Below, in pieces: positions 56,631-64,000 of a stretch of 64,000 nucleotides of DNA (positions within the stretch are counted from its first letter, which is position 1; each line of letters opens with the position of its first letter). The stretch covers positions 1 through 64,000 of the forward strand of contig NZ_VSZO01000043.1 of the NCBI RefSeq assembly GCF_008312935.1, written 5' to 3'. The DNA is from Roseiconus lacunae. GTDB lineage: Bacteria; Planctomycetota; Planctomycetia; Pirellulales; Pirellulaceae. Below the pieces are notes generated by a model, which searched no databases, was not told the origin of the DNA, and saw nothing but the letters and a program-made list of their open reading frames with translations. The position numbers and the translations under genes were made by a program.

Positions 56631-58118
56631 TTAGCCGATGATGTCCGTGACAACATGCGGCTCTTCGACACCGGTGAGGCGTTCTTCCAGTCCGCTGCGC
56701 TCGAAATACAGCTTGTGATGGTGCAAGCCGAGTAGGTGTAAGATCGTGGCATGAAAGTCGTGCACACTGACCGGGTTCTCGACGACTTTGTGACCAAATT
56801 CATCCGTCGCACCATAGGACAGGCCTCCACGCACGCCGCCACCGGCCATCCAACTCGTGAAGGCTTGCATGTTGTGGTCGCGACCGGTGTAGATATCACC
56901 GGTCTTTTGCGTCGTCGGTGTACGTCCAAACTCGCCACCCCAGATCACCAGGGTGCTGTCGAGTAGTCCGCGTTGTTTCAAGTCTTGCAGTAATGCGGCA
57001 ACGGGTTTGTCCGTTCGTTCGCAGGCGGCGCGATGGTTTGGTCCTAGATCGACGTGGCTGTCCCAGGGTTGCTCTTCCAAAAAAATCTGGACGAAACGAA
57101 CGCCACGCTCGACCAATCGCCGGGCTAGCAGGCATCGCCGCGCGTAGGAGTCGGTGGGTTTTTCACCGACACCGTACATCGATTTAGTTTTTTGGCTTTC
57201 ACGCGACAAGTCGAGGGCTTCGCTCGCCGAAAGCTGCATCCGAGCGGCAAGTCCGTAGGATTCGATCCGCGAATCGAGATCGGGTTGATAGGGGCGATCC
57301 TGTCGATGAATCTCGTCCAGTTGTCGGAGTAATTGTCGCGCCGTGTCGGTCACCGGCGAAGGTTGTTCGTACTGTGGTTTCAGGTGCAGGATCGGCGACC
57401 CGGTCGGACGAAACGGAGTGCCCGCGTAGACCTGGGGAAGAAACCCGCTGGTCCAGTTCCGTGTGCCGTTCTTAGGGATTCCGAGGGGATCGCTCAAGAC
57501 GACATAGGCCGGCAGATTTTGATTTTCCGATCCTAAGCCATACGTCGTCCAGGCACCCAGCGTCGGATAGCCCATGAACAACCGCCCGCTATGAATTTTG
57601 TAAAGCGCGTTGTCGTGATTGGGGTGGTCCGTCCACATTGAATGAATCATGCACAAGTCGTCGACCATTTTCGATGTGTGGGGCAGCGGATCGCCCATCC
57701 ACATTCCACATTCGCCATGTCGTTCAAATTGATAACGTCCGCCCATCATGACGCCGATCCCTGCGGTCCCAAAGTTACCGAGGTCTTCCGGGTTGCCCGG
57801 ATAGGCTTTGCCGTCCATTCGGTTCAAGGTCGGTTTGGGATCGAACAGGTCCATCTGGCTGGGCCCGCCGTTCATGAATAGCTGAATGACCGAGGTCGCG
57901 GTCGCCGGATGATGGGGCAGTTTGGGACGCAGGTTGTGACCGCCCAAGGCTCCCTGATCATGCGGCAATGTTTCACTTCCGAGTGCCGATGTGCCACCGA
58001 AGAAATCGTCGCAAAGCAATTGGGTTAGCGCCGCACCAAACAGTCCCTCACCGGCGCGCGAGAACAATCGTCGTCGTGTCAACGGCAGTGGTTTGGATTC
58101 GTTCACAGGTCGTTTCAT
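56631..58118 (-). CDS. DUF1501 family protein with Tat-type signal
   Basis: A 495-residue protein from ATG 58118; a GTG at 58139 is an alternative. The N-terminus has a twin-arginine motif (LTRRRLFSRAGEGLFGAALTQLL), indicating Tat export. The body matches DUF1501, related to sulfatases and alkaline phosphatases (SVIQLFMNGGPSQMDLFDPKPTLN, FVQIFLEEQPWDSHVDLG, LVIWGGEFGRTPTTQ, GRDHNMQAFTSWMAGGGVRGG, HDFHATILHLLGL). It pairs with a DUF1553 gene 57 bp upstream, and the two are usually one operon in planctomycetes. Enzyme activity is unknown; metal-dependent hydrolysis is inferred from the fold. Confidence 0.9.
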   Translation of the reverse strand: MKRPVNESKPLPLTRRRLFSRAGEGLFGAALTQLLCDDFFGGTSALGSETLPHDQGALGGHNLRPKLPHHPATATSVIQLFMNGGPSQMDLFDPKPTLNRMDGKAYPGNPEDLGNFGTAGIGVMMGGRYQFERHGECGMWMGDPLPHTSKMVDDLCMIHSMWTDHPNHDNALYKIHSGRLFMGYPTLGAWTTYGLGSENQNLPAYVVLSDPLGIPKNGTRNWTSGFLPQVYAGTPFRPTGSPILHLKPQYEQPSPVTDTARQLLRQLDEIHRQDRPYQPDLDSRIESYGLAARMQLSASEALDLSRESQKTKSMYGVGEKPTDSYARRCLLARRLVERGVRFVQIFLEEQPWDSHVDLGPNHRAACERTDKPVAALLQDLKQRGLLDSTLVIWGGEFGRTPTTQKTGDIYTGRDHNMQAFTSWMAGGGVRGGLSYGATDEFGHKVVENPVSVHDFHATILHLLGLHHHKLYFERSGLEERLTGVEEPHVVTDIIG

Positions 58119-58175
58119 TGGCCGGTTGGTACTCGCCACGGTTGGTGACTGTTATCGAGTGCTGTCATCAGACCG

Positions 58176-61076
58176 TCAATCGACGTACAGCAGCGCCGCG
58201 GAATTGAACAAGGTATGGCAGTAGGCTTGTAGAGCCGGTGTTCGATCACCGCGATAAAGTTCGGTTAGCTTTGCGAGTGTGTCTCTTCCGGCAAACAATT
58301 CGTCGTCATTGGGCTGCCTTGTCAACAACACGCCGTAAACGGTTTCGATCACCGATCGGTCATCCGAGATACCCGCATCTGAACAAATCGCTTCGATCCG
58401 TTCGGCAAACGCCTGCGACAATTCGTGGATGTGCCCGTTGTTCATCATCAGCAACGCTTGTGGCGAAACGGTCGAGACATTGCGTGACAAACAGTTGGGA
58501 CCCATCGGTGGGTAATCGAAGGTGTCCATCATCGTAGGAATTTCCGTACGGCGATATTGCAGGTATACGCTGCGTCGCCAGTTTCCTTCCGGTGTCGGAT
58601 CGATGCTGACCAAGCCATCACGATCGACAGAGACCGCGTCGGGAAGTCCACCGGGATTGGGATCCAAACGATCGCTGACAAACAACAGAGAATCGCGCAG
58701 GGCTTCGGCGTCCAGGCGACGAAGGTTCATTCGTGAGAACCATTGGTTGTCAGGATCATGCTCGCGGTGTTGATCGGTCACCCGGCTCGATTGCCGGTAG
58801 GTATCCGAATTCATGATCAAACGATGCACGTGCTTGACGCTCCAGCCGTTGTCGACAAACGATTTCGATAGCCAGTCGAGTAGTTCAGGATGTGTGGGGC
58901 GATCGCCTTGGCGTCCAAAGTTATCAAGACCGGCGACGATCCCTCGACCGAAGTGATGATGCCAAATTCGATTGACCATCACACGGGCGGTCAGCGGGTG
59001 ATCGGGACGTGTTAGCCAGCGCGCAAACGCCAGGCGACGACCGGTCTTAGCGGTGCCGCCGGGGAACGGCGGATTGACTTCAAACGTGGTCGTGCCATCG
59101 GTCAGGACTGCCGGAACGCCCGGTCCGACCCAGCGTCCTGGTTTGTTATGCTCGCCACGTTGAAGTAGGTACGTTGGCGAGGGACGACCTTGATCCCAGA
59201 GGGCTCGGATTTCCAAAGTCGGCGCCAATTGTCGACTCAATCGATCGATTTGTCGTCTCAATCGTTCGATCTCGGTGCGGACTTCGACAACCTCCGTCGG
59301 CTGCTCCGAATCGGGCAGCAACTCCGCTAGCTGTAAGCGTTCGACGAGCGTCCGTTGAGGCAGCGTTCGATTGTTGTCGGCGATCCGGAGTGCCTTGACG
59401 GTCAGTTCATTGTCCTCGTCAGACTGGTTGGGATAGTGCGCGCGGAGCAGCGAGAGTTGCAACTGCTTCTTCGCCTGCTTTTGCTTTGATTGAAGTTGTT
59501 TGATTTTCCGTTGCAGCGGCGGGTTAATCTTGGCGGCTGTTTGGCGTTGATGATCGGTGCCGAAGTTGATCTTTCGAGTCTTAAAGCTCAGCCAATCGTG
59601 TTCGTCGAACGCCCCTTGAAAGATCGCCTTGAACCGATAGTAATCGCGTTGGGGGATTGGATCGTATTTGTGTGAGTGGCAACGGGCACATTCCATTGTC
59701 AATCCCATTAGTGAGGTGCTGACAATGTTGATGGCATCACTGATGACCTTCAATCGTTCGGGGACAAAATTCATCGTCCGCGATCCGGTCTCGTCGATTC
59801 CCATTCGCAGAAAGCCTGTTGCGACCAAACGGTCGACCATTTCTTCGGTCACCGTCTCGGCATTTTGGTAGTCGACCAGTTCATCTCCGGCGAGTTGCTC
59901 CAGTAAGAATTGGTCGTACGGCTTATCATCATTAAAGGCATCAATGACGTAGTCGCGATACTTCCATGCGACCGGGCGAATGGGATCCGCCGAAATGCCT
60001 CCTTCGGAATCCGCGTAGCCGGCAAGGTCAAGCCAATAGCGTCCCCAACGTTCGCCGTAGTGTGGCGATTCCAGCAATTGATCAACCATCCGCGCGTACC
60101 ACTGCGGGTCAGTGCTCTCACGCCAGTATCGCCATTGTTGTCGTGTCGGGGGCATTCCGATCAAGTCCAAGTAGACACGCCGAATCAAAGTGTCACGGTC
60201 GGCTTGGGGAGACAACGTCAAACCGTGTTGGCGAAGTCGATCGCCGATGAAGTCATCGATCGAGGTTGATGGTGAATCGTTGTCTCGGATCGGCAGCGGC
60301 TGAAACGACCAGTGTGAACGGTCTTCGTCAGTCACTAAAGGATCGGGGGCACCATTGGCGACATCGGGTTTTAGTGGAAGTTCCGTGGCGCCTTGGTTGA
60401 TCCATTTTTTCAGCTGTTCGGTTTCGCTAGACGTTGGCCGTCGCACGAAGAACTTCAGTAACAAGTCACTTGGCGGGCAAGCTTCGCTTTCGATCCGCTG
60501 AATCATCAAGCTTTGCTCGGCGTCACCGGGCTGCAAAGCGGGCCCCGTTTGACCGCCGCATTTCATCCCCGCGACCGAGCGGAGGTCAAGGTCACCGTCT
60601 TGTCGCTGAGCACCATGGCAGGTTACGCACCGCAGCAAGACGATTGGCAGCACGTCGTGCTGATGAAGCGGCGTTTTCGTCTCGGACGCACCCGCAGAGA
60701 GGTCCGCCGATGCGATCCATTGCTTAAGCGATTGCTTTTCGTCTTCGGTTAATCTGGGCAAGCCTTCGGGCGGCATCTCTTCACTTTCGATCAGATACCA
60801 TAGCGGGCTTTCGTCGAGCGTCTCGCCGACAGCGGGTTCACCGGACTCACCGCCTTGCCGGATGCCAGCGAGCGTCGCCAAATTAAGCTCACCCTTCTGG
60901 ACTCGATCGCCATGACACCGTCCGCATTTTTTGGCTAGCAGCGGTTGGATGTGCTCCTCGAAACGTTCGAGCGTTTTTTTTGGTGACCGTGCCGGCGGTC
61001 GCTCGAGCGAATGCCCCGTTGATTCCATCACGATAAATGCGACCACGAGTGCGGTGGCGGCGCGAAGCAGCGACAT
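58176..61076 (-). CDS. Planctomycete cytochrome protein: PSCyt1 x2, DUF1549, DUF1553
   Basis: A 966-residue secreted protein with a signal peptide (LLRAATALVVAFIVMEST). Two PSCyt1 domains carry haem motifs CGRCHGD (about residue 52) and CVTCHGA (about 151). A DUF1549 domain follows (about 270-480) with a third CxxCH, CARCHSHKYDP. DUF1553 forms the C-terminus (PTHPELLDWLSKSFVDNGWSVKHVHRLIMNSDTYRQSS to FNSAALLYVD). It probably transfers electrons and is expressed with DUF1501; the pair is widespread in planctomycetes and linked to polymer degradation, but without a known reaction. Gap to the DUF1501 gene is 57 bp, so co-transcription is probable. Confidence 0.92.
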   Translation of the reverse strand: MSLLRAATALVVAFIVMESTGHSLERPPARSPKKTLERFEEHIQPLLAKKCGRCHGDRVQKGELNLATLAGIRQGGESGEPAVGETLDESPLWYLIESEEMPPEGLPRLTEDEKQSLKQWIASADLSAGASETKTPLHQHDVLPIVLLRCVTCHGAQRQDGDLDLRSVAGMKCGGQTGPALQPGDAEQSLMIQRIESEACPPSDLLLKFFVRRPTSSETEQLKKWINQGATELPLKPDVANGAPDPLVTDEDRSHWSFQPLPIRDNDSPSTSIDDFIGDRLRQHGLTLSPQADRDTLIRRVYLDLIGMPPTRQQWRYWRESTDPQWYARMVDQLLESPHYGERWGRYWLDLAGYADSEGGISADPIRPVAWKYRDYVIDAFNDDKPYDQFLLEQLAGDELVDYQNAETVTEEMVDRLVATGFLRMGIDETGSRTMNFVPERLKVISDAINIVSTSLMGLTMECARCHSHKYDPIPQRDYYRFKAIFQGAFDEHDWLSFKTRKINFGTDHQRQTAAKINPPLQRKIKQLQSKQKQAKKQLQLSLLRAHYPNQSDEDNELTVKALRIADNNRTLPQRTLVERLQLAELLPDSEQPTEVVEVRTEIERLRRQIDRLSRQLAPTLEIRALWDQGRPSPTYLLQRGEHNKPGRWVGPGVPAVLTDGTTTFEVNPPFPGGTAKTGRRLAFARWLTRPDHPLTARVMVNRIWHHHFGRGIVAGLDNFGRQGDRPTHPELLDWLSKSFVDNGWSVKHVHRLIMNSDTYRQSSRVTDQHREHDPDNQWFSRMNLRRLDAEALRDSLLFVSDRLDPNPGGLPDAVSVDRDGLVSIDPTPEGNWRRSVYLQYRRTEIPTMMDTFDYPPMGPNCLSRNVSTVSPQALLMMNNGHIHELSQAFAERIEAICSDAGISDDRSVIETVYGVLLTRQPNDDELFAGRDTLAKLTELYRGDRTPALQAYCHTLFNSAALLYVD

Positions 61077-61633
61077 AAGGCGGTGGTGGTCGGTGGGATG
61101 GTGGAGGGAGGATTGCGATCGAGCGAAGCAAACGTTCGTGTGATCGCGAAGTTGCCGCAGCGTGCACCGGTGTCGTGAAACGGATGCAGTAGGAGGCTTT
61201 GATGTATCAACGATGCGGGCAACATTGATGCGGGCAATGTTTCCGGGTGATTGATCGACCGCGAGCGATCAGTTTAATGGGCTGTGAAACCGGGGACAAG
61301 TTTTTGCGAGACTTCTTGATATTGGCATCGCACCCGCCTCGGGGATTCGCAGCATCCTGGAAAGTCGGTTCGGACTGGGAAGTTGGTAGCAAAGCCCGCC
61401 ATGGTGGACCGATGCGAAAGAAAAAACGCGAATCACTGCGGTACGACAGCGATTCGAGATTTTTTCTCTTCAATCCCTAAGAAATCTCGTCGTCGTGCGT
61501 CCTTTCGGGCGGCTACGTTAGACCGAGAGGCGGTGCGCGTCGCCACGAGTCTTTACTGCACGAATTCCCGCGTGAAGCGTGGGAAGCTTACGTGCGAGCC
61601 ATCACGACGAACTTTCTGATATGGTGATCTGTC
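61077..61633. other. Divergent intergenic region with a large palindrome
   Basis: A 557-bp gene-free stretch between the DUF1553 gene (minus) and the large secreted protein (plus). It contains an imperfect palindrome of ~55 bp (61416-61470). Small open frames on both strands across it encode similar peptides only because of the palindrome; I do not call them genes. Promoters for both flanking genes should be here. Confidence 0.55.
61416..61470. repeat. Imperfect ~55-bp palindrome, bidirectional-terminator-like
   Basis: The arms are centred on gtac at 61441-61444. The left arm begins gaaagaaaaaacgcgaatc and the right ends gattcgagattttttctctt, with several mismatches. A-rich left and T-rich right ends give a T run on both strands. 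It lies in a divergent region, where a terminator is not expected, so it may be a mobile repeat or mark a small RNA. Confidence 0.65.
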
Positions 61634-64000
61634 ATGATCAAGCGAGATCATAAACACCCGATTCGGCGGAGCCTTTGCCGTAACTTTTCGGCTTTCGCAG
61701 CCGGCTCCGTACTTCTCTTTGCCGGTTTGATCCCGAAAAACGTCATGGCCGAACCAATCGGATTCATGGAACGCTATGCGTTGGCAGCCGACCGCGAGGC
61801 AGTCCTTGCAGAGCTGATCCCGGGCAGCGACGACTATTACTTCTATCATTGCCTGCACTACCAAAACCAACAGCAATTGGCGCAGGCCGAAGCGATTTTG
61901 AAGTCATGGGTGAATGCACGAAACGGTGGAATGACGCCTTTGATGCACACCATGACCGAGCGTCAGCGGTTACTCAGCTACGATCTGAATCCACAAACGG
62001 CGATCGATTATCTGATTCGTCATCTCGGGATTGAACTAAGCCATAGCCCACCGGTGCGTCAGGGGGAGCGACGTTATCCCAGTGCCCTACCCGAACAACT
62101 GCTCGATGCGGAATCGATCGTGCGTCGTTCGCTTTCGGAAAACATCAAGCTCTCTCCGCAAGGAAGGCAAATCGCCGCTGACTGGTTTCTGTCGGATACG
62201 CCGGGCAACCTGGGGATCGGTTTGCATGACTTCCTCAATCAAGTCGACGGTCCTTACCTCAATGCGCTCGATCGCCTGGTCGTCAAAGAGCTGAATTCGC
62301 GAACGCAACGCGATCGCAAGTTTGGGGATCTTCGGGCCCATACTTTTCTGACCCTCGCCGAGTTAGATGAGGTCGGTCGACAGGTCCCCTCGATCGCTGA
62401 CGACAATGCGTTCGTCAACGCAAAACTCCATCGCCTGCGCCCCGGCGCGGATGTGGATTTGAGTCAGCAACCCGAGCAACGGCGGGAGTATTTGCGGCGA
62501 GTCGAACTGTACACGCAATCCCTACCCCCATCGTATAACTCGCTGAAAGCAAGTGCGGCCTATCGCTTGATGGAAGCCAATCTGCAGGCGGGGCACTGGG
62601 ATAAGGATCTGTTTATTCGCTATCTGCGTTTACCACGTCAAAGTCATATCGTAGCACCCATCCTTGCCCGCGCGGGGAATCGTGCCAACCTTGGACAGAA
62701 TTATTCTGACGTCGCCTTCCTGCCACCGGTCGGCAACGACCAACCACTGATCGAAACCTATCTCGAACACTTTTTGCGTGATGCAAAGGATTTCGAGGAG
62801 TACACCGATTTGCTTCAGCCCGACTTTGTCCGCCGGGTGTTCGCGAGGACAAAGCTGCTTGCCGGAGTTTCGAATCCTCAGCCGTTCTTTGAAATGTTGT
62901 CGGCGGCCGAGCGTAAGGAACTACGCGACAAAGTCGAATTGACATTCGCGCCGCAGAATCGCACACGATTTTCTGGTGACGATTCAACCGAGTTACTCGT
63001 CGACGTCAAGAACATCGACAAGCTGGTGGTTCGGGTCTACGAAATCAATTCGCTCGCGTACTATCGAACGAACACGCACATCCTTGATACGAGCATCGAT
63101 CTGGATGGACTCGTTCCGACCTACGAGCGTACTCTCGAATATGATCGTCCCGCGATCGAACGGCATCGCGAAACGATCGCAATCGACGAAACGAAAGGGC
63201 GTGGTGTTTGGATCATTGACTTGGTTGGCAAAGGCCGTCGCGCACGAACGATCATACGGCACGGCGATCTGCATACGGTACGGTCACAAACGCCTAACGG
63301 GACCCAAATCACGGTGCTTGATGAGGGACGCAATGTGGTTCCGTCGGCCAAGCTGTTCTTTCAGAATCAAGAATTCACGGCGGATGACCACGGGCATATC
63401 TTGATACCGTTGGTCAGCGACGCAAAACAAGCGAGAGGGATCATCTTTGACGGTGCGATCGCTCGGGAAGTGAAGCTGAACCCACTGGTCGAAAAGTACA
63501 GCCTGAAAGCCGGGTTCTTGATCGATCCGGTGTTGGTTCAATCAGGAAGGATGGCCACGTTGGTAGTGCGGCCTCGGCTATCACTCGGTTCGGTTGCAAT
63601 AGATCCGTCGATCCTGAAAAGCTTGTCACTACGTGTGGCGGCGATCGACCTCGATGGGATCGAAACGACAAAGCAATTCGAAAACATTGAACTCGATCAG
63701 GCAAAAGAGACAACGGTGGAATTCCGTGTTCCGCCTCGTTTAGCGAGTCTGCACTTTGAACTCTCCGGCGAAATCCCTGGACTAAGTGATCATCGGACAC
63801 GGAAATTGAGCGTCGGTGAGACGATCGAACTCGCCGGAATCCGAAAAACGAATCAGACCGTCGATGCGTTTCTAACTCGAGACGACGAAAACTATGTGAT
63901 CGAAACCCGCGGCCGCAATGGCGAGATCGTAGGCGGGGCGATGGTAAAAGTCACCTGTTCGATGACGCTCGGTGATTTCAGCCCCGAAGTGACGTTGCAA
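61634..64000 (+). CDS. Large secreted protein, possibly alpha-2-macroglobulin-like (partial, runs off the end)
   Basis: From ATG 61634 the frame is open to the end of the window (789 codons, no stop). The N-terminus is basic and then hydrophobic (FAAGSVLLFAGLIPKNVMAEP), a probable signal peptide. The first ~430 residues are mainly alpha-helical; after that a beta-rich region begins (NRTRFSGDDSTELLVDVKNIDKLVVRVYEINS, GRGVWIIDLVGKGRRARTIIRHGD) resembling MG-type beta-sandwiches of alpha-2-macroglobulin-like proteins. The diagnostic thioester or bait region is beyond the window if present. It may act in the periplasm in trapping proteases or in surface structure; this is a weak inference. Confidence 0.65.
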   Translation, partial: MIKRDHKHPIRRSLCRNFSAFAAGSVLLFAGLIPKNVMAEPIGFMERYALAADREAVLAELIPGSDDYYFYHCLHYQNQQQLAQAEAILKSWVNARNGGMTPLMHTMTERQRLLSYDLNPQTAIDYLIRHLGIELSHSPPVRQGERRYPSALPEQLLDAESIVRRSLSENIKLSPQGRQIAADWFLSDTPGNLGIGLHDFLNQVDGPYLNALDRLVVKELNSRTQRDRKFGDLRAHTFLTLAELDEVGRQVPSIADDNAFVNAKLHRLRPGADVDLSQQPEQRREYLRRVELYTQSLPPSYNSLKASAAYRLMEANLQAGHWDKDLFIRYLRLPRQSHIVAPILARAGNRANLGQNYSDVAFLPPVGNDQPLIETYLEHFLRDAKDFEEYTDLLQPDFVRRVFARTKLLAGVSNPQPFFEMLSAAERKELRDKVELTFAPQNRTRFSGDDSTELLVDVKNIDKLVVRVYEINSLAYYRTNTHILDTSIDLDGLVPTYERTLEYDRPAIERHRETIAIDETKGRGVWIIDLVGKGRRARTIIRHGDLHTVRSQTPNGTQITVLDEGRNVVPSAKLFFQNQEFTADDHGHILIPLVSDAKQARGIIFDGAIAREVKLNPLVEKYSLKAGFLIDPVLVQSGRMATLVVRPRLSLGSVAIDPSILKSLSLRVAAIDLDGIETTKQFENIELDQAKETTVEFRVPPRLASLHFELSGEIPGLSDHRTRKLSVGETIELAGIRKTNQTVDAFLTRDDENYVIETRGRNGEIVGGAMVKVTCSMTLGDFSPEVTLQ

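Noticed and set aside
61207-61480. Two opposite-strand short frames encoding similar SDSRFF peptides
   Set aside because: The resemblance is caused by the palindrome; composition and lack of start signals do not support genes.

Overview
The window looks like chromosomal DNA of a planctomycete, probably a Rhodopirellula/Pirellulaceae-type marine bacterium. This rests on gene content: a DUF1559 prepilin-like protein, a DUF1501 protein beside a planctomycete-cytochrome (PSCyt1/DUF1549/DUF1553) protein, a PVC-type membrane-bound dehydrogenase with a C-terminal CxxCH haem site, a formylglycine sulfatase, a sialate O-acetylesterase, BatA/VWA membrane proteins and a PqqD-M50-HlyD membrane protein. 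The genus is an inference. Most genes lack a clear Shine-Dalgarno sequence, so starts were chosen from family alignment, signal peptides and stop/start overlaps.

Layout. 1-741 has no supportable gene. 742-10150 (all minus) holds a membrane metallophosphoesterase, a SixA-type phosphatase, two secreted FAD proteins, a small glycine-rich membrane protein, polyphosphate kinase 2 and a sialate O-acetylesterase. 10326-19338 is mixed housekeeping: a BshB1-like deacetylase, 3-methyladenine glycosylase, an amidohydrolase next to a radical SAM protein, a DUF1559 protein, glutamate 5-kinase, and PurF followed by Apt. 19490-25849 (minus) is a tight run of M28/glutaminyl-cyclase-like protein, small membrane protein, BatA-like protein and VWA protein. 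Then come a creatininase-family protein and a DUF3467 protein with a strong terminator.

27519-32971 (minus) is a three-gene membrane system: GAF-HlyD, HlyD, and PqqD-M50-HlyD. It diverges from a small protein with a CxxC motif across a region carrying three GTATAC-like boxes in helical phase. It is the best candidate here for a poorly described system. 34733-38421 (minus) is a translationally coupled operon of four prepilin-like proteins, ended by a perfect 21-bp hairpin. 38683-43847 (minus) is an SbcCD/YhaNO-like ATPase-nuclease pair whose ATPase has a long acidic, Pro/Glu/Lys-rich tail.

44310-50239 carries a TPR membrane protein, ClpC with a clear terminator, a Nudix hydrolase, TruB and a QueD/PTPS-like enzyme. 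50501-61076 holds a sulfatase, a Ser/Thr kinase, the PVC dehydrogenase/haem protein, DUF1501 and the DUF1553 cytochrome, a typical planctomycete degradative and redox set. From 61634 a large secreted protein runs off the end. No rRNA, tRNA, CRISPR array, prophage or intact insertion sequence was found; several intergenic palindromes may belong to dispersed repeat families.
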